A stretch of 64,000 bases of DNA from Pseudomonas chlororaphis subsp. piscium (GCF_003850345.1 NZ_CP027707.1:6377001-6441000); one strand, 5' to 3'; shown: positions 12,546-23,442, counted from the stretch's first letter. Notes: generated by a model not told the origin, from the letters alone. Translations and numbers: made by a program.

Positions 12546-12926
12546 ATGTCCGATCCTCGCTATCAGATCGACGTCAGCGTCGTCACCCGCTTTCTCCCGG
12601 AACAGTCGCAACCCGAGCAGAACCGCTTTGCCTTCGCCTACACCATCACCGTACAGAACAATGGCCTGCTACCCGCCAAACTGCTCTCTCGGCACTGGGT
12701 GATCACCGATGGCGACGGGCACGTCGAGGAAGTTCGCGGTGCCGGCGTCGTCGGTCAGCAGCCGCTGATCGCCGTGGGCAAAAGCCACACCTACAGCAGC
12801 GGCACGGTGATGACCACACGCGTCGGCAATATGCAGGGCAGCTATCAGATGCTCGCCGAAGACGGCAAACACTTCGACGCCATCATCGCCCCTTTCCGCC
12901 TGGCCGTGCCCGGAGCCCTGCACTGA
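12546..12926 (+). CDS. apaG: ApaG (CorD) domain protein
   Basis: 126 residues from the ATG at 12546 ([18 protein letters not shown]). An upstream in-frame start at 12510 is not conserved-looking. The single-domain fibronectin-III-like protein has the glycine-rich [13 protein letters not shown] loop (here YSSGTVMTT). Pyrophosphate and magnesium/cobalt links are reported for the family, but its cellular role is unsettled. The stop TGA overlaps the apaH ATG by one base, so the two are translationally coupled. Confidence 0.94.
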   Translation: MSDPRYQIDVSVVTRFLPEQSQPEQNRFAFAYTITVQNNGLLPAKLLSRHWVITDGDGHVEEVRGAGVVGQQPLIAVGKSHTYSSGTVMTTRVGNMQGSYQMLAEDGKHFDAIIAPFRLAVPGALH

Positions 12927-13807
12927 TGACGACTTACGCCGTCGGTGACCTGCAAGGCTGCCTGGGGCCTTTGCAGTGCCTGCTTGAGAAGGTCTCTTTC
13001 GACCCGGCGAAGGATCGCCTGTGGCTGGTCGGCGACCTGGTCAACCGTGGCCCGCAGTCACTGGAAACCCTGCGCTTTCTTTATGCCATGCGCGATTCCC
13101 TGGTGTGCGTGCTGGGCAATCATGACCTGCACCTGTTGGCCGCCTGGCGCAACATCGAACGCCTGAAGAAAGCCGATACCCTGAGTGAGATCCTCAATGC
13201 GCCGGATTGCGAGGAGTTGCTCCAGTGGCTGCGCCAGCAAAAGCTGATGCACTATGACGAACAGCGCAATATCGCCCTGGTGCACGCAGGAATACCACCA
13301 CAGTGGTCGCTGAAAAAGGCCATCAAGTGCGCCACCGAAGTCGAAGAGGCGCTGCGTGACGACAACCGCTTCGAGCCCTATCTGGACGGTATGTACGGCA
13401 ACGACCCAACAAAATGGGACGGCGAGCTCAAAGGCGTGACCCGTCTGCGGGTAATCACCAACTATTTCACCCGCATGCGTTTCTGCACCAGCGATGGCAA
13501 GCTCGACCTCAAGGGCAAGGAAGGGCCGGACGCTGCTCCACCAGGTTATGCCCCCTGGTTCGAGCATAAGGAACGCAAGACCCAGGACGTTAAAATCATC
13601 TTCGGTCACTGGGCCGCCCTCGAAGGCAACTGCAACGAGCCCGGCGTATTCGCCCTCGACACCGGCTGCGTCTGGGGCGGCGCCCTGACCTTGCTGAACA
13701 TCGACACCGGCCAACGCCTCGAGTGTGAATGCGACGCCCACGGCCACATCAAACCCCAGGCCAATCAACCTTCCCCTGAACCCATGCCAATCACCGCCAA
13801 GCGCTAG
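12926..13807 (+). CDS. apaH: Symmetrical Ap4A hydrolase ApaH
   Basis: 293 residues, start ATG at 12926 overlapping the apaG stop. Metallophosphatase motifs are in order: [32 protein letters not shown] and FGHWAA. ApaH splits diadenosine tetraphosphate to two ADP, and also decaps Np4-capped RNA. A short C-terminal extension rich in Pro and Asn is not conserved. The gene is followed within 32 bases by glpE. Confidence 0.95.
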   Translation: MTTYAVGDLQGCLGPLQCLLEKVSFDPAKDRLWLVGDLVNRGPQSLETLRFLYAMRDSLVCVLGNHDLHLLAAWRNIERLKKADTLSEILNAPDCEELLQWLRQQKLMHYDEQRNIALVHAGIPPQWSLKKAIKCATEVEEALRDDNRFEPYLDGMYGNDPTKWDGELKGVTRLRVITNYFTRMRFCTSDGKLDLKGKEGPDAAPPGYAPWFEHKERKTQDVKIIFGHWAALEGNCNEPGVFALDTGCVWGGALTLLNIDTGQRLECECDAHGHIKPQANQPSPEPMPITAKR

Positions 13808-13839
13808 ACGGCGCTTGCCACCAGGCCCAGGAGCCCGCC

Positions 13840-14169
13840 ATGAGCGAATTCAAACGCATCCCCCCAGAACAGGCCCAGGCACTGCGCGAGCAAGGCGCCG
13901 TGGTGGTCGACATCCGCGATCCGCAGACCTTTGCCTTGAACCACATCAGCGGTTCACTGCACCTGGACAACCACTCCATCTCCGACTTCATCCGCAATGC
14001 CGATCTCGACGCCCCGCTGGTGGTCGTTTGCTATCACGGCAACTCCAGCCAAAGCGCGGCGGCCTACCTGATCAGCCAGGGTTTCTCCGACGTATACAGC
14101 CTGGACGGTGGTTTCGAACTGTGGCGAACCACCTACCCTGCGGAAATTGCCCAGGGCAGCGCCGAATAA
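13840..14169 (+). CDS. glpE: Thiosulfate sulfurtransferase GlpE (single-domain rhodanese)
   Basis: 109 residues, one rhodanese domain. The active-site cysteine C64 lies in [13 protein letters not shown], whose CYHGNS loop is the GlpE signature, and [15 protein letters not shown] is the first conserved block. It transfers sulfane sulfur from thiosulfate to cyanide or thioredoxin. The start is preceded by CAGGAG. A CCAGCCC/GGGCTGG hairpin at 14182-14206 follows the stop and may end the operon, although its T run precedes the stem. Confidence 0.93.
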   Translation: MSEFKRIPPEQAQALREQGAVVVDIRDPQTFALNHISGSLHLDNHSISDFIRNADLDAPLVVVCYHGNSSQSAAAYLISQGFSDVYSLDGGFELWRTTYPAEIAQGSAE

Positions 14170-14269
14170 TTTTTCTGTGCTCCAGCCCGCGTCATTCGTG
14201 GGCTGGCGCCACGACCGACGAACGGTCACTTGAACAAATTGCGTATTCCACCTTTACCTCCCCGATTCC

Positions 14270-14299
14270 GAACTATCCTTAGCCTCAGGCCATCCAATC
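14270..14299 (+). promoter_or_regulatory. AlgU (sigma-22/RpoE-type) promoter of the prkA operon
   Basis: GAACTA at 14270-14275, a 17-base spacer and TCCAATC at 14293-14299 closely follow the AlgU consensus (GAACTT, 16-17, TCnnA). The layout is almost that of the algD promoter as I remember it. The predicted start is near 14306, leaving about 155 bases of leader. The leader holds small hairpins, including CTTTCAA/TTGAAAG at 14342-14366 and GCCGG/CCGGC pairs near 14305 and 14393. Apart from this the 14170-14463 gap has no gene. Confidence 0.65.
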
Positions 14300-14463
14300 A
14301 GGGGAGAGCCGGTACACCGGCGTGCGGGTCATCGGTACTAGCTTTCAAGGTCGATAGCTTTGAAAGTGTTCTGGGGGGTAAACATCGGCCGGACTCCCGG
14401 CTGCATGCCAGCACTTGACTGACTGATCCGGCGTCGGCTCCACGTATCGAGCGAGGTGACGTC

Positions 14464-16386
14464 ATGAGTATTTTTAGCCACTTCCAACAACGCTTCGAAT
14501 CCACACGCCAGGAAGAGTTCTCGCTACAGGAGTACCTGGAGCTCTGCAAAAAGGATCGTAGCGCCTACGCGTCGGCCGCTGAGCGCCTGCTTCTGGCTAT
14601 CGGCGAACCGGAGCTGCTGGACACATCGACCAATTCGAGACTGTCACGGATCTTCTCCAACAAAGTGATCCGTCGCTATCCGGCCTTTGAAGACTTCCAT
14701 GGAATGGAAGAATGCATCGACCAGATCGTCTCCTATTTCCGCCATGCCGCTCAGGGCCTGGAAGAGAAGAAACAGATCCTCTACCTCCTCGGCCCTGTCG
14801 GTGGTGGTAAATCATCCCTGGCCGAGAAACTCAAACAACTGATCGAGAAGGTGCCCTTCTACGCCATCAAGGGCTCCCCGGTATTCGAGTCGCCTCTTGG
14901 GTTGTTCAACGCCACGGAAGATGGCGCAATCCTCGAAGAAGACTTCGGTATCCCACGGCGCTACCTGAACACCATCATGTCGCCCTGGGCTACCAAGCGC
15001 CTGTCCGAGTTCGGCGGCGACATCAGCCAGTTCCGGGTGGTCAAGCTCTATCCCTCGATCCTCAACCAGATCGCCGTCGCCAAGACCGAACCGGGGGACG
15101 AGAACAACCAGGACATTTCCGCACTGGTGGGCAAGGTCGATATTCGCAAGCTGGAAGAATTCCCGCAGAACGACGCCGATGCCTACAGCTACTCGGGCGC
15201 GTTGTGCCGGGCCAACCAGGGCCTGATGGAGTTCGTCGAAATGTTCAAGGCACCGATCAAGGTGCTGCACCCATTGCTGACAGCCACCCAGGAAGGCAAC
15301 TACAACAGTACCGAGGGTCTGGGCGCTATCCCCTTCACCGGCATCCTGCTGGCCCACTCCAACGAATCGGAATGGCACACCTTCCGTAACAACAAGAACA
15401 ACGAAGCCTTCATCGACCGAATCTATATCGTCAAGGTCCCGTACTGCCTGCGGGTCAGCGACGAAGTCAAAATCTACGACAAACTGCTGTTCAACAGCTC
15501 CCTGTCCAGGGCGCATTGCGCTCCCGACACCCTGAAAATGCTCGCGCAGTTCACCGTGCTCTCGCGCCTCAAAGAGCCGGAGAACTCGAACATCTACTCG
15601 AAAATGCGCGTCTACGACGGCGAGAACCTCAAGGACACCGATCCGAAAGCCAAGTCGATCCAGGAGTACCGCGACGCCGCCGGCGTGGATGAAGGCATGA
15701 ATGGCCTGTCGACCCGCTTCGCCTTCAAGATCCTGTCGAAAGTCTTCAACTTCGATCCCCACGAGATCGCAGCCAACCCGGTGCACCTGCTCTACGTGCT
15801 CGAACAACAGATCGAACAGGAGCAATTCCAGGCGGAAACCCGCGAGCGTTACCTGCGCTTCCTGAAGGAATACCTGGCTCCGCGTTACATCGAGTTCATC
15901 GGCAAGGAAATCCAGACCGCGTACCTGGAGTCCTACAGCGAGTACGGCCAGAACATCTTCGACCGCTATGTGCTCTATGCGGACTTCTGGATTCAGGATC
16001 AGGAATACCGCGATCCGGAAACCGGCGAGATCCTCAATCGGGTCGCGCTCAACGAAGAACTGGAGAAAATCGAGAAACCGGCCGGCATCAGCAATCCGAA
16101 GGACTTCCGCAACGAGATCGTCAATTTCGTACTGCGGGCCCGAGCCAACAACAACGGCAAGAACCCGACCTGGCTCAGTTACGAAAAACTGCGGGTGGTC
16201 ATCGAGAAGAAAATGTTCTCCAACACCGAGGACCTGCTCCCGGTCATCAGCTTCAATGCCAAGGCCAGCAAAGAGGATCAACAGAAACACAACGACTTCG
16301 TTACCCGAATGGTCGAGCGCGGCTACACCGACAAACAGGTACGACTGCTGTCCGAGTGGTATCTGCGGGTCAGAAAATCGCAGTAA
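14464..16386 (+). CDS. prkA: PrkA-family serine protein kinase (YeaG)
   Basis: 640 residues. An AAA+ module has the Walker A YLLGPVGGGKSSLAEKL near residue 118, and a C-terminal PrkA kinase domain covers roughly the last 250 residues. The protein is cytoplasmic. It is always found with the VWA protein YeaH and SpoVR, as here. The three are linked to stationary-phase, nitrogen-starvation and stress survival, but the phosphorylated targets are poorly known. The start follows GAGCGAGGTGACGTC, giving GAGG at a workable distance. An AlgU-type promoter lies 165-195 bases upstream. Confidence 0.95.
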   Translation: MSIFSHFQQRFESTRQEEFSLQEYLELCKKDRSAYASAAERLLLAIGEPELLDTSTNSRLSRIFSNKVIRRYPAFEDFHGMEECIDQIVSYFRHAAQGLEEKKQILYLLGPVGGGKSSLAEKLKQLIEKVPFYAIKGSPVFESPLGLFNATEDGAILEEDFGIPRRYLNTIMSPWATKRLSEFGGDISQFRVVKLYPSILNQIAVAKTEPGDENNQDISALVGKVDIRKLEEFPQNDADAYSYSGALCRANQGLMEFVEMFKAPIKVLHPLLTATQEGNYNSTEGLGAIPFTGILLAHSNESEWHTFRNNKNNEAFIDRIYIVKVPYCLRVSDEVKIYDKLLFNSSLSRAHCAPDTLKMLAQFTVLSRLKEPENSNIYSKMRVYDGENLKDTDPKAKSIQEYRDAAGVDEGMNGLSTRFAFKILSKVFNFDPHEIAANPVHLLYVLEQQIEQEQFQAETRERYLRFLKEYLAPRYIEFIGKEIQTAYLESYSEYGQNIFDRYVLYADFWIQDQEYRDPETGEILNRVALNEELEKIEKPAGISNPKDFRNEIVNFVLRARANNNGKNPTWLSYEKLRVVIEKKMFSNTEDLLPVISFNAKASKEDQQKHNDFVTRMVERGYTDKQVRLLSEWYLRVRKSQ

Positions 16387-16574
16387 CCCGCCGGTTGCAC
16401 CGGTTGTCGTTAGCCAGGAGCCTGTCTCAGCGATTTCTGCTACACAGGCTTCAGGAAGCGCGTTTGAACGTTCGCAGCGAGGCTCGGGCAGAGTACCGGC
16501 GGCAAGACACTTTACCGCCCCCTCTCCCCGTCCGGGCCGCTTGCGAGCTTCAAGACCGCTTCTAAGGAGCAGTC

Positions 16575-17846
16575 ATGAGTTATGTGATCGACCGACGTCT
16601 CAATGGCAAGAACAAGAGCACGGTAAACCGTCAGCGGTTTCTGCGGCGCTATCGTGACCACATCAAGAAGGCCGTCGAAGAGGCGGTCAGCCGCCGTTCC
16701 ATCACTGACATGGAGCATGGCGAACAAATCAGCATCCCAGGCCGGGATATTGACGAACCGGTGCTCCATCATGGGCGCGGCGGCAAACAGACCGTGGTGC
16801 ACCCGGGAAACAAGGAGTTCACGGCCGGCGAGCACATCGCACGCCCTCAAGGCGGGGGTGGCGGAGGCGGTCGGGGCAAGGCCGGCAACTCCGGCGAAGG
16901 CATGGACGAGTTCGTTTTCCAGATTACCCAGGAAGAATTCCTCGAGTTCATGTTCGAGGACCTGGAACTGCCGAACCTGGTCAAGCGCAACCTGACCGGG
17001 ACCGACACCTTCAAGACCGTCCGGGCCGGGATCAGCAACGAAGGCAATCCTTCTCGCATCAATATCATCCGGACGCTGCGCTCGGCCCACGCCCGCCGCA
17101 TCGCCCTGTCCGGCAGCAGCCGGGCAAAACTGCGCGAAGTCAAAGAAGAACTTGAACGCCTGAAACGCGAAGAACCGGACAACTTCGGCGATATTCAGGA
17201 AATGGAAGCGGAAATCGAGCGCCTCAGTGCCCGTATTCATCGGGTGCCGTTCCTCGACACCTTTGACCTCAAGTACAACCTGCTGATCAAACAGCCCAAC
17301 CCCAGTTCCAAGGCCGTGATGTTCTGCCTGATGGACGTTTCCGGCTCGATGACCCAGGCAACCAAGGACATCGCCAAGCGCTTCTTCATCCTTCTGTACC
17401 TGTTTCTCAAGCGCAACTACGACAAGATCGACGTGGTGTTCATTCGCCACCACACCAGCGCGCGCGAAGTGGACGAGGAGGAATTCTTCTACTCCCGGGA
17501 AACCGGCGGCACTATTGTCTCCAGTGCGTTGAAGCTGATGCAGGAGATCATGGCCGAACGCTATCCGAGCAACGAGTGGAACATCTACGCCGCCCAGGCT
17601 TCCGACGGCGACAACTGGAACGACGATTCGCCGATCTGCCGCGACATCCTGATCAACCAGATCATGCCCTTCGTGCAGTACTACACTTACGTGGAGATTA
17701 CCCCGCGCGAACATCAGGCCCTGTGGTTCGAATACGAGCGCATCGCCGAAGCCTTTTCCGATACTTTCGCCCAGCAGCAACTGGTCTCGGCCGGAGATAT
17801 CTATCCGGTCTTCCGTGAACTCTTCCAGCGCAGGTTAGTGACATGA
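16575..17846 (+). CDS. yeaH: YeaH/YhbH family DUF444 protein with VWA domain
   Basis: 423 residues. The N-terminal region is basic and disordered-looking, with a Gly-rich run near residues 94-100. The C-terminal half is a von Willebrand A domain with the metal-site motif [15 protein letters not shown] (DxSxS). It probably works as an adaptor for PrkA and SpoVR; no enzymatic activity is evident. AAGGAG lies six bases before the ATG. The 188-base gap from prkA shows no promoter I can support. The stop overlaps spoVR in ATGA. Confidence 0.94.
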   Translation: MSYVIDRRLNGKNKSTVNRQRFLRRYRDHIKKAVEEAVSRRSITDMEHGEQISIPGRDIDEPVLHHGRGGKQTVVHPGNKEFTAGEHIARPQGGGGGGGRGKAGNSGEGMDEFVFQITQEEFLEFMFEDLELPNLVKRNLTGTDTFKTVRAGISNEGNPSRINIIRTLRSAHARRIALSGSSRAKLREVKEELERLKREEPDNFGDIQEMEAEIERLSARIHRVPFLDTFDLKYNLLIKQPNPSSKAVMFCLMDVSGSMTQATKDIAKRFFILLYLFLKRNYDKIDVVFIRHHTSAREVDEEEFFYSRETGGTIVSSALKLMQEIMAERYPSNEWNIYAAQASDGDNWNDDSPICRDILINQIMPFVQYYTYVEITPREHQALWFEYERIAEAFSDTFAQQQLVSAGDIYPVFRELFQRRLVT

Positions 17847-19405
17847 CCGCCAGAGAGCAGAAACGCCAGCCTATCTCCACCGGTTCGGAATGGACGTTCG
17901 AGCTGATCCAGGCCTACGACCGCGAAATCAGCCGTATCGCGGCGCGTTACGCCCTGGATACCTATCCCAACCAGATCGAAGTGATCACTGCCGAACAGAT
18001 GATGGATGCCTATGCCTCTGTCGGCATGCCCCTGGGTTATCACCACTGGTCCTACGGCAAGCACTTCCTCAGCACCGAAAAGTCCTACAGTCGCGGCCAG
18101 ATGGGACTGGCCTACGAGATCGTGATCAACTCGGACCCTTGCATCGCCTACCTGATGGAAGAAAACACCATCTGCATGCAGGCGCTGGTGGTGGCCCACG
18201 CCTGCTATGGCCATAACAGCTTTTTCAAGGGCAACTATCTGTTCCGCACCTGGACGGATGCCAGTTCGATCATCGATTACCTGGTGTTCGCCAAGCAGTA
18301 CATCATGCAGTGCGAAGAGCGCCACGGCATCGATGCCGTGGAAGACCTGCTGGACTCCTGCCATGCCCTGATGAACTACGGGGTGGACCGCTACAAACGT
18401 CCTTATCCGATTTCCGCGGAAGAAGAACGGCGCCGGCAAAAGGACCGGGAAGAACACCTGCAGAAACAGATCAACGACCTGTGGCGCACCATTCCCAAAG
18501 GCACCGACAAGTTCAGCGACAAGGACAACGCGCGCTTCCCCGCCGAACCTCAGGAAAACATCCTGTATTTCATCGAGAAACACGCACCGCTGCTGGAGCC
18601 GTGGCAGCGGGAAATCGTGCGGATCGTGCGCAAGATCGCCCAGTATTTCTACCCGCAACGCCAGACCCAGGTGATGAACGAAGGCTGGGCAACGTTCTGG
18701 CACTACACCCTGATGAACGACCTGTATGACGAAGGCCTGGTGACCGATGGCTTCATGATGGAATTCCTCGCCTCCCACACCAGCGTGGTCTTCCAGCCCG
18801 GCTTCGACAGCCCCTACTACAACGGCATCAACCCCTACACCCTGGGGTTCGCCATGTACCGCGATATCCGGCGCATCTGCGAAGAACCGACCGAGGAGGA
18901 CCGTCGCTGGTTCCCGGAACTGGCCGGGACCGACTGGCTTTCCAGCATCAAGTTCGCCATGAGCAGCTTCAAGGACGAGAGTTTCATCCTGCAGTACCTG
19001 TCGCCCAAGGTCATCCGCGACCTCAAGCTGTTCAGCATCCTGGACGACGACCAGAAAGACGACTTGCTGGTACCGGCCATTCATGACGAAAGCGGCTATC
19101 GGATCATCCGCGAAACCCTCGCCGCCCAGTACAACCTGGGCAACCGCGAGCCTAACGTGCAGATCTGGAGCATCGACAGACGGGGCGACCGCTCGCTGAC
19201 CCTGCGCCACCAACAGCATGACCGCAAACCATTGGGCGACTCCACCGACGAGGTCCTCAAGCACCTGCATCGGCTGTGGGGGTTCGACATCCACCTGGAA
19301 ACCCTGCAGGGCGATCAGGTGATGAAAACCCATCACGTACCGCCAAAAAGCGATCACAACGAAGGGGACTACGGCCGCCTGGACCTGGCCGTCATCCATC
19401 TCTGA
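17843..19405 (+). CDS. SpoVR family protein (YcgB)
   Basis: 520 residues covering the whole SpoVR family length. Conserved landmarks include [29 protein letters not shown] and [10 protein letters not shown], histidine/glutamate-rich blocks that look like a metal site. The family name comes from B. subtilis spore cortex formation. In Pseudomonas it forms the third gene of the prkA-yeaH-spoVR operon, and its biochemical role is unknown. Translation is coupled to yeaH through a four-base overlap. A hairpin with a T6 tract begins ten bases after the stop. Confidence 0.94.
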   Translation: MTAREQKRQPISTGSEWTFELIQAYDREISRIAARYALDTYPNQIEVITAEQMMDAYASVGMPLGYHHWSYGKHFLSTEKSYSRGQMGLAYEIVINSDPCIAYLMEENTICMQALVVAHACYGHNSFFKGNYLFRTWTDASSIIDYLVFAKQYIMQCEERHGIDAVEDLLDSCHALMNYGVDRYKRPYPISAEEERRRQKDREEHLQKQINDLWRTIPKGTDKFSDKDNARFPAEPQENILYFIEKHAPLLEPWQREIVRIVRKIAQYFYPQRQTQVMNEGWATFWHYTLMNDLYDEGLVTDGFMMEFLASHTSVVFQPGFDSPYYNGINPYTLGFAMYRDIRRICEEPTEEDRRWFPELAGTDWLSSIKFAMSSFKDESFILQYLSPKVIRDLKLFSILDDDQKDDLLVPAIHDESGYRIIRETLAAQYNLGNREPNVQIWSIDRRGDRSLTLRHQQHDRKPLGDSTDEVLKHLHRLWGFDIHLETLQGDQVMKTHHVPPKSDHNEGDYGRLDLAVIHL

Positions 19406-19414
19406 GCGCATGAC

Positions 19415-19469
19415 AAACCTCCGAAAGCTCGGCGTAAGGGTTATTCTGTCGAGCTAACGGAGGTTTTTT
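19415..19469 (+). terminator. Intrinsic terminator of spoVR that also contains the cca ribosome binding site
   Basis: AAACCTCCG (19415-19423) pairs with CGGAGGTTT (19458-19466), and AGCTC (19426-19430) pairs with GAGCT (19451-19455). A T6 tract (19464-19469) follows and abuts the cca ATG at 19470. The Shine-Dalgarno GGAGG of cca (19459-19463) lies in the 3' arm and the T tract is its spacer. In read-through RNA the site would be occluded. Confidence 0.8.
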
Positions 19470-20699
19470 ATGCAGATTTACAAGGTCGGTGGTGCAGTAC
19501 GCGATCGCCTGCTGGGCAAACCGGTAACCGACATCGACTGGGTGGTAGTCGGCGCCACGGCCGAAGAAATGCTCGCCAAGGGCTTTCGCCCGGTGGGCTC
19601 GGACTTTCCGGTCTTTCTTCACCCCAAGAGCGGCGAGGAATACGCCCTGGCCCGTACTGAACGCAAGAGCGGTCGGGGTTATGGCGGCTTCACCTTTCAC
19701 GCCAGCCCCGAGGTCACCCTCGAAGAAGACCTGATCCGCCGCGACCTGACCATCAACGCCATGGCTGAAGACGACCACGGCGTGCTGACGGATCCGTATC
19801 ACGGCCAGCAGGATCTGGAAAACCGCCTGCTTCGCCATGTTTCCCCGGCATTCGCCGAAGATCCCTTGCGTGTCCTGCGTATTGCCCGCTTTGCGGCTCG
19901 CTATGCTGGGCTCGGCTTTCAGGTGGCGCCTGACACCCTCGAACTGATGCGCCAGCTCAGCGAATCAGGCGAACTGGAAGACCTGACGCCGGAACGCAGC
20001 TGGAAGGAAATCTCCCGCGCACTGATGGAGGATCACCCCCAAGTATTCATCCAGGTGCTGCGCGACTGTGGGGCGCTCAAAGTCCTGCTGCCTGAGGTGG
20101 ACGCGCTGTTTGGCGTTCCGCAACCCGCCGCCCATCACCCGGAGATCGACAGTGGCGTGCATACACTGAGCGTTCTCGAGCAGGCAGCACTGCACAAACA
20201 GCCATTGAGCGTGCGTTGGGCGTGCCTGTTGCACGACCTGGGCAAAGGCCTGACACCGCAAAGTGAATGGCCTCAACACATCGCGCACGAGCACAAGGGC
20301 CTGAAGCTGATCAAACAGGTCAATGAGCGCTTCAAGGCGCCACGCGACTGCCAGGAGCTGGCGCTGCTGGTGGGCCAGTACCACACCCACGGCCACCGCG
20401 CCCTTGAACTGAAACCTTCGACATTGGCGGAGCTGCTGCAAAGCTTTGACGTGTACCGTCGACCGCAGCGTTTCGAGGAGTTTATCACCGCCTGTGAAAT
20501 GGATGCCCGCGGCCGTCTTGGACTGGAGGAGCGCGCCTATCCCCAGGCTGACTATCTGCGCGGTGCGGCCATTGCGGTGCGAACGGTAGCAGTACAGCCG
20601 CTGCTGGAGCAGGGGTTCAAGGGGCCGGAGCTGGGAGAAGCGCTGAAACGGGAGCGGCTGAAGGCACTGAAGGTCTACAAGGAACAGCACTCACAGTAA
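19470..20699 (+). CDS. cca: Multifunctional CCA tRNA nucleotidyltransferase with HD phosphohydrolase domain
   Basis: 409 residues. The head domain starts with [23 protein letters not shown] (class II nucleotidyltransferase, GGxVRD and DxD). RRDxxINAMA appears as [11 protein letters not shown], and the C-terminal HD domain has CLLHDLGKG. It adds or repairs the tRNA 3' CCA. The HD part gives phosphatase and 2',3'-cyclic phosphodiesterase activities in the gammaproteobacterial enzymes. Its RBS lies in the terminator hairpin of spoVR, so its own transcript must start within or after that hairpin's 5' arm to be freely translated. Confidence 0.96.
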   Translation: MQIYKVGGAVRDRLLGKPVTDIDWVVVGATAEEMLAKGFRPVGSDFPVFLHPKSGEEYALARTERKSGRGYGGFTFHASPEVTLEEDLIRRDLTINAMAEDDHGVLTDPYHGQQDLENRLLRHVSPAFAEDPLRVLRIARFAARYAGLGFQVAPDTLELMRQLSESGELEDLTPERSWKEISRALMEDHPQVFIQVLRDCGALKVLLPEVDALFGVPQPAAHHPEIDSGVHTLSVLEQAALHKQPLSVRWACLLHDLGKGLTPQSEWPQHIAHEHKGLKLIKQVNERFKAPRDCQELALLVGQYHTHGHRALELKPSTLAELLQSFDVYRRPQRFEEFITACEMDARGRLGLEERAYPQADYLRGAAIAVRTVAVQPLLEQGFKGPELGEALKRERLKALKVYKEQHSQ

Positions 20700-20708
20700 G
20701 GAACATCA

Positions 20709-20742
20709 CGAGCAAGCGCCTCCGTAGGAACCAGCTTGCTCG
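20709..20742. terminator. REP-like inverted repeat between convergent cca and folK
   Basis: CGAGCAAGC (20709-20717) and GCTTGCTCG (20734-20742) form a perfect 9-bp stem, with a GTAGGAACCAGC sequence in and beside the loop that resembles a diverged Pseudomonas REP unit. It lies between two convergent genes and could act as a bidirectional terminator, but has no T tract. Confidence 0.5.
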
Positions 20743-20781
20743 CAAGCCGATCGCCGTCGGCCAGAACTACGCCAGCCAGAG

Positions 20782-21300
20782 CTATCCCAGCTCCGGCGGC
20801 GTCAGCTGCCTGCCCCGCCACTCAAAGGCCACGGGGGCCAGCACCTGGTCGATCCGGGCCTCGCGCCAGAGGGTGGCGAAGTCCTGCCCGGCCAGCGGAT
20901 GAACCCTTTCCGGCGCCATCAGCGACAAGGGCCAAAGCACAAAGGCGTTCTTCAGAATCTCGGCGCGCGGCAGGATCAAACCGTCAAAATTACCCACCAG
21001 ATCGCCGTACAGCAGCACATCGATATCCAGCGGCAAGCCTTTGCGGTCCGGGGCATAACGACCGTTGTCCGCCTCGATGAACTTCAACCGACGGTCCAGC
21101 TCCATCAGCGGCAGATCGGTAAAGGCCGAAACCACCAGATTGAAAAAAGGTCCGCTTTTGATCCCCACCGGCTGGCTTTCGAATACCGCCGAGCAGCGCA
21201 TATCCAGCAGGAAGCCCGCCAGGGCATCGAGCCCGGCCAACAGATGGGTTTCGCGCTCGATATTGCTACCGAGCCCAAGAAATATCTGAGTTAGCGACAT
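20782..21300 (-). CDS. folK: 6-hydroxymethyl-7,8-dihydropterin pyrophosphokinase
   Basis: 172 residues, beginning [17 protein letters not shown], the HPPK start. The signature block RKGLPLDIDVLLYGDL carries the two metal-binding aspartates (DID). It transfers pyrophosphate from ATP to 6-hydroxymethyl-dihydropterin in folate synthesis. Its start overlaps the end of folB by ten bases, so the two folate genes form one transcription unit. The size and motif order are those of a complete enzyme. Confidence 0.94.
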   Translation of the reverse strand: MSLTQIFLGLGSNIERETHLLAGLDALAGFLLDMRCSAVFESQPVGIKSGPFFNLVVSAFTDLPLMELDRRLKFIEADNGRYAPDRKGLPLDIDVLLYGDLVGNFDGLILPRAEILKNAFVLWPLSLMAPERVHPLAGQDFATLWREARIDQVLAPVAFEWRGRQLTPPELG

Positions 21301-21644
21301 CCGCGCTCGATCTCCACGCCAACACCTTTGGCGGCCGCGACAGCACCGGGTTTGGTCAGCTTGAGGTGCAACCAGGGAATATGGAACTCGCTCATCAGGA
21401 CTTCCGCCAGACGCTCGGCAAAGGTTTCCACCAACTGGAATTGCGCCTGTTCGGCAAACGCCTGGATCCGCGAAGACACGCTGGCATAGTCGAGCGCCAG
21501 GGTCAGGTCGTCACCGGCCGCGGCCGGGCGGTTGTCCCAGGCGAAGCTCAGGTCAAGGCGCAGGCACTGCCGGATGCCTCGCTCCCAGTCGTAGGCACCG
21601 ATCACCGTGTCGACTTCCAGGCCCTCGATAAACACTCTGTCCAA
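21291..21644 (-). CDS. folB: Dihydroneopterin aldolase FolB
   Basis: 117 residues from a TTG at 21644 (product starts as [20 protein letters not shown] after the initiator). This start has GGAG eight bases upstream; the in-frame TTG at 21668 lacks one and would add eight unconserved residues. E and K residues in [11 protein letters not shown] and [10 protein letters not shown] match the FolB family. It converts dihydroneopterin to 6-hydroxymethyl-dihydropterin, the substrate of the overlapping folK product. The start codon choice is the main uncertainty. Confidence 0.9.
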   Translation of the reverse strand: MDRVFIEGLEVDTVIGAYDWERGIRQCLRLDLSFAWDNRPAAAGDDLTLALDYASVSSRIQAFAEQAQFQLVETFAERLAEVLMSEFHIPWLHLKLTKPGAVAAAKGVGVEIERGCR

Positions 21645-21718
21645 GCACTCTTCTCCGCAGCACGACAAGGGCGCAATGCGCCGTTAGAATCAGGGCGTCC
21701 TCGCCCGGAATAGTTAGC

Positions 21719-22288
21719 ATGTTTTGGTTACTGGCGATCTTCGCCTACCTGCTCGGCTCGCTGTCCTTCGCCATCTTGCTCAGCCGCCTGACCGGTACAC
21801 CCGACCCGCGAATGAGTGGCTCGGGCAATGCCGGCGCCACCAACATGCTGCGCCTGGCCGGCAAGAAACTTGCGGTACTGACCTTGCTCGGCGATCTGCT
21901 CAAAGGGCTGTTACCCGTGCTGATCGCCAGTCTCGCAGGCCTTTCGCTCCAACAACAGGCCTGGATCGGGCTCTACGCCGTACTGGGCCACCTGTTCCCG
22001 GTGTACTTTCGCTTTCGCGGCGGCAAGGGTGTCGCCACCGCCGCCGGGATGCTGCTGGGGCTTTACCCGCCAGCGGCGCTCCTGGCCATTGCCGCCTGGC
22101 TCCTGACCTTCTACCTGACCCGCACCAGCTCGCTGGCGGCCTTGATCGCCACACCCTTGACCTTGCCATTGCTGGCTTGGCAGGCGCCAGCGGCGCTGCT
22201 GCCGATGAGCGTACTGACACTGCTCATCGTCTGGCGCCATCGCGGCAATCTACGCGACCTGTTTGCCGGGCGCGAACGGCATTTCTGA
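21719..22288 (+). CDS. plsY: Glycerol-3-phosphate acyltransferase PlsY
   Basis: 189 residues, an integral membrane protein with about five hydrophobic helices. PlsY motifs are visible: the [11 protein letters not shown] loop (glycerol-3-phosphate site), a [19 protein letters not shown] block and a lysine/arginine-rich cytoplasmic end. It transfers acyl groups from acyl phosphate to glycerol-3-phosphate at the start of phospholipid synthesis. It is divergent from folB, with 74 bases between the starts, and convergent with tsaD. Gene order folB-plsY-tsaD is conserved in gammaproteobacteria. Confidence 0.94.
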   Translation: MFWLLAIFAYLLGSLSFAILLSRLTGTPDPRMSGSGNAGATNMLRLAGKKLAVLTLLGDLLKGLLPVLIASLAGLSLQQQAWIGLYAVLGHLFPVYFRFRGGKGVATAAGMLLGLYPPAALLAIAAWLLTFYLTRTSSLAALIATPLTLPLLAWQAPAALLPMSVLTLLIVWRHRGNLRDLFAGRERHF

Positions 22289-22329
22289 ATCCTGAAGATG
22301 AACCGGGCTCAGATCGGGTAGATACCAAC

Positions 22330-23355
22330 TCACAACGGCGACAGCTGCTCCATCGGCCAACGCGCCTGCACACTGATCGCCAGGCTCTCCTGCTGACCGG
22401 CCTGCAAGCGCTGGCAACCGGCAAACGCGATCATCGCGCCGTTATCGGTGCAGAACTCAGGACGGGCGTAAAACACATTCCCTTTCATCTCGCCGAGCAT
22501 TTTCTCCAACGACGCGCGCAGAGCCTTGTTGGCGCTCACACCGCCAGCGATTACTAGACGTTTGAGTCCTGCCTGCTTCAAGGCTCGTTTGCATTTGATG
22601 GTCAGAGTTTCCACCACCGCCTGCTGGAAGGCGAGCGAGATGTCGCAACGGGTTTGTTCGCCGTCGTCCCCAGCGCTGACGCATTGCTGCCAGGTGTTCA
22701 GGGCGAAGGTTTTCAAGCCGCTGAAACTGAAATCCAGCCCCGGACGATCGGTCATCGGCCGCGGGAAAACAAAGCGCCCAGCCACGCCCTGCGCGGCCAG
22801 GCGCGCGATTTCCGGACCGCCCGGATAATTCAGGCCGATCATCTTCGCCGTCTTGTCGAAGGCTTCACCGGCAGCATCATCCAGGGTTTCACCCATCAGC
22901 TCGTATTGGCCGATGCCATCGACTCGCACCAGCTGCGTATGGCCGCCGGAAACCAACAAAGCGACGAACGGAAACTCCGGCGGTTGTTCTTCCAGCATCG
23001 GGGCCAGCAAGTGGCCTTCCATATGGTGCACACCCAGCGCCGGGATACCCCAGGCGAAGGCCAGCGCCTGGGCACAGGAAGCGCCCACCAGAAGGGCTCC
23101 GACCAGGCCTGGGCCCGCGGTATAGGCAATGGCATCGATTTCGGTCGGCACACAGTCCGCCTCCGCCAGGACCTGACGGATCAGGGGCAGCATGCGCTTG
23201 ACGTGATCGCGAGAGGCCAGCTCAGGCACCACGCCACCGTAGGCCCGATGCAGGTCGATCTGACTGAACAGCGCGTCGGCCAGCAGGCCCCGCTCGCTGT
23301 CGTAAAGCGCGACGCCGGTTTCGTCGCAGGAAGTTTCTAATCCCAGTACTAGCAT
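22330..23355 (-). CDS. tsaD: tRNA N6-threonylcarbamoyladenosine transferase TsaD
   Basis: 341 residues with [16 protein letters not shown] at the start, the metal-binding HHMEGH near residue 110, and an ASKH-fold ATPase core ([34 protein letters not shown]). TsaD with TsaB and TsaE makes t6A37 on ANN-decoding tRNAs. It is divergent from rpsU, so the 200-base gap carries promoters for both. TATTAT on the minus strand near 23394-23399 is a plausible tsaD -10. Older databases call it gcp. Confidence 0.95.
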   Translation of the reverse strand: MLVLGLETSCDETGVALYDSERGLLADALFSQIDLHRAYGGVVPELASRDHVKRMLPLIRQVLAEADCVPTEIDAIAYTAGPGLVGALLVGASCAQALAFAWGIPALGVHHMEGHLLAPMLEEQPPEFPFVALLVSGGHTQLVRVDGIGQYELMGETLDDAAGEAFDKTAKMIGLNYPGGPEIARLAAQGVAGRFVFPRPMTDRPGLDFSFSGLKTFALNTWQQCVSAGDDGEQTRCDISLAFQQAVVETLTIKCKRALKQAGLKRLVIAGGVSANKALRASLEKMLGEMKGNVFYARPEFCTDNGAMIAFAGCQRLQAGQQESLAISVQARWPMEQLSPL

Positions 23356-23442
23356 GGGTTTGCGCCTTGTAGAGGCTAAATTCGAAGGCGCGCATAATAG
23401 TCGCCACTCCCTCAGCCGACCAGCGGTTTTCGATCAGAGGCT

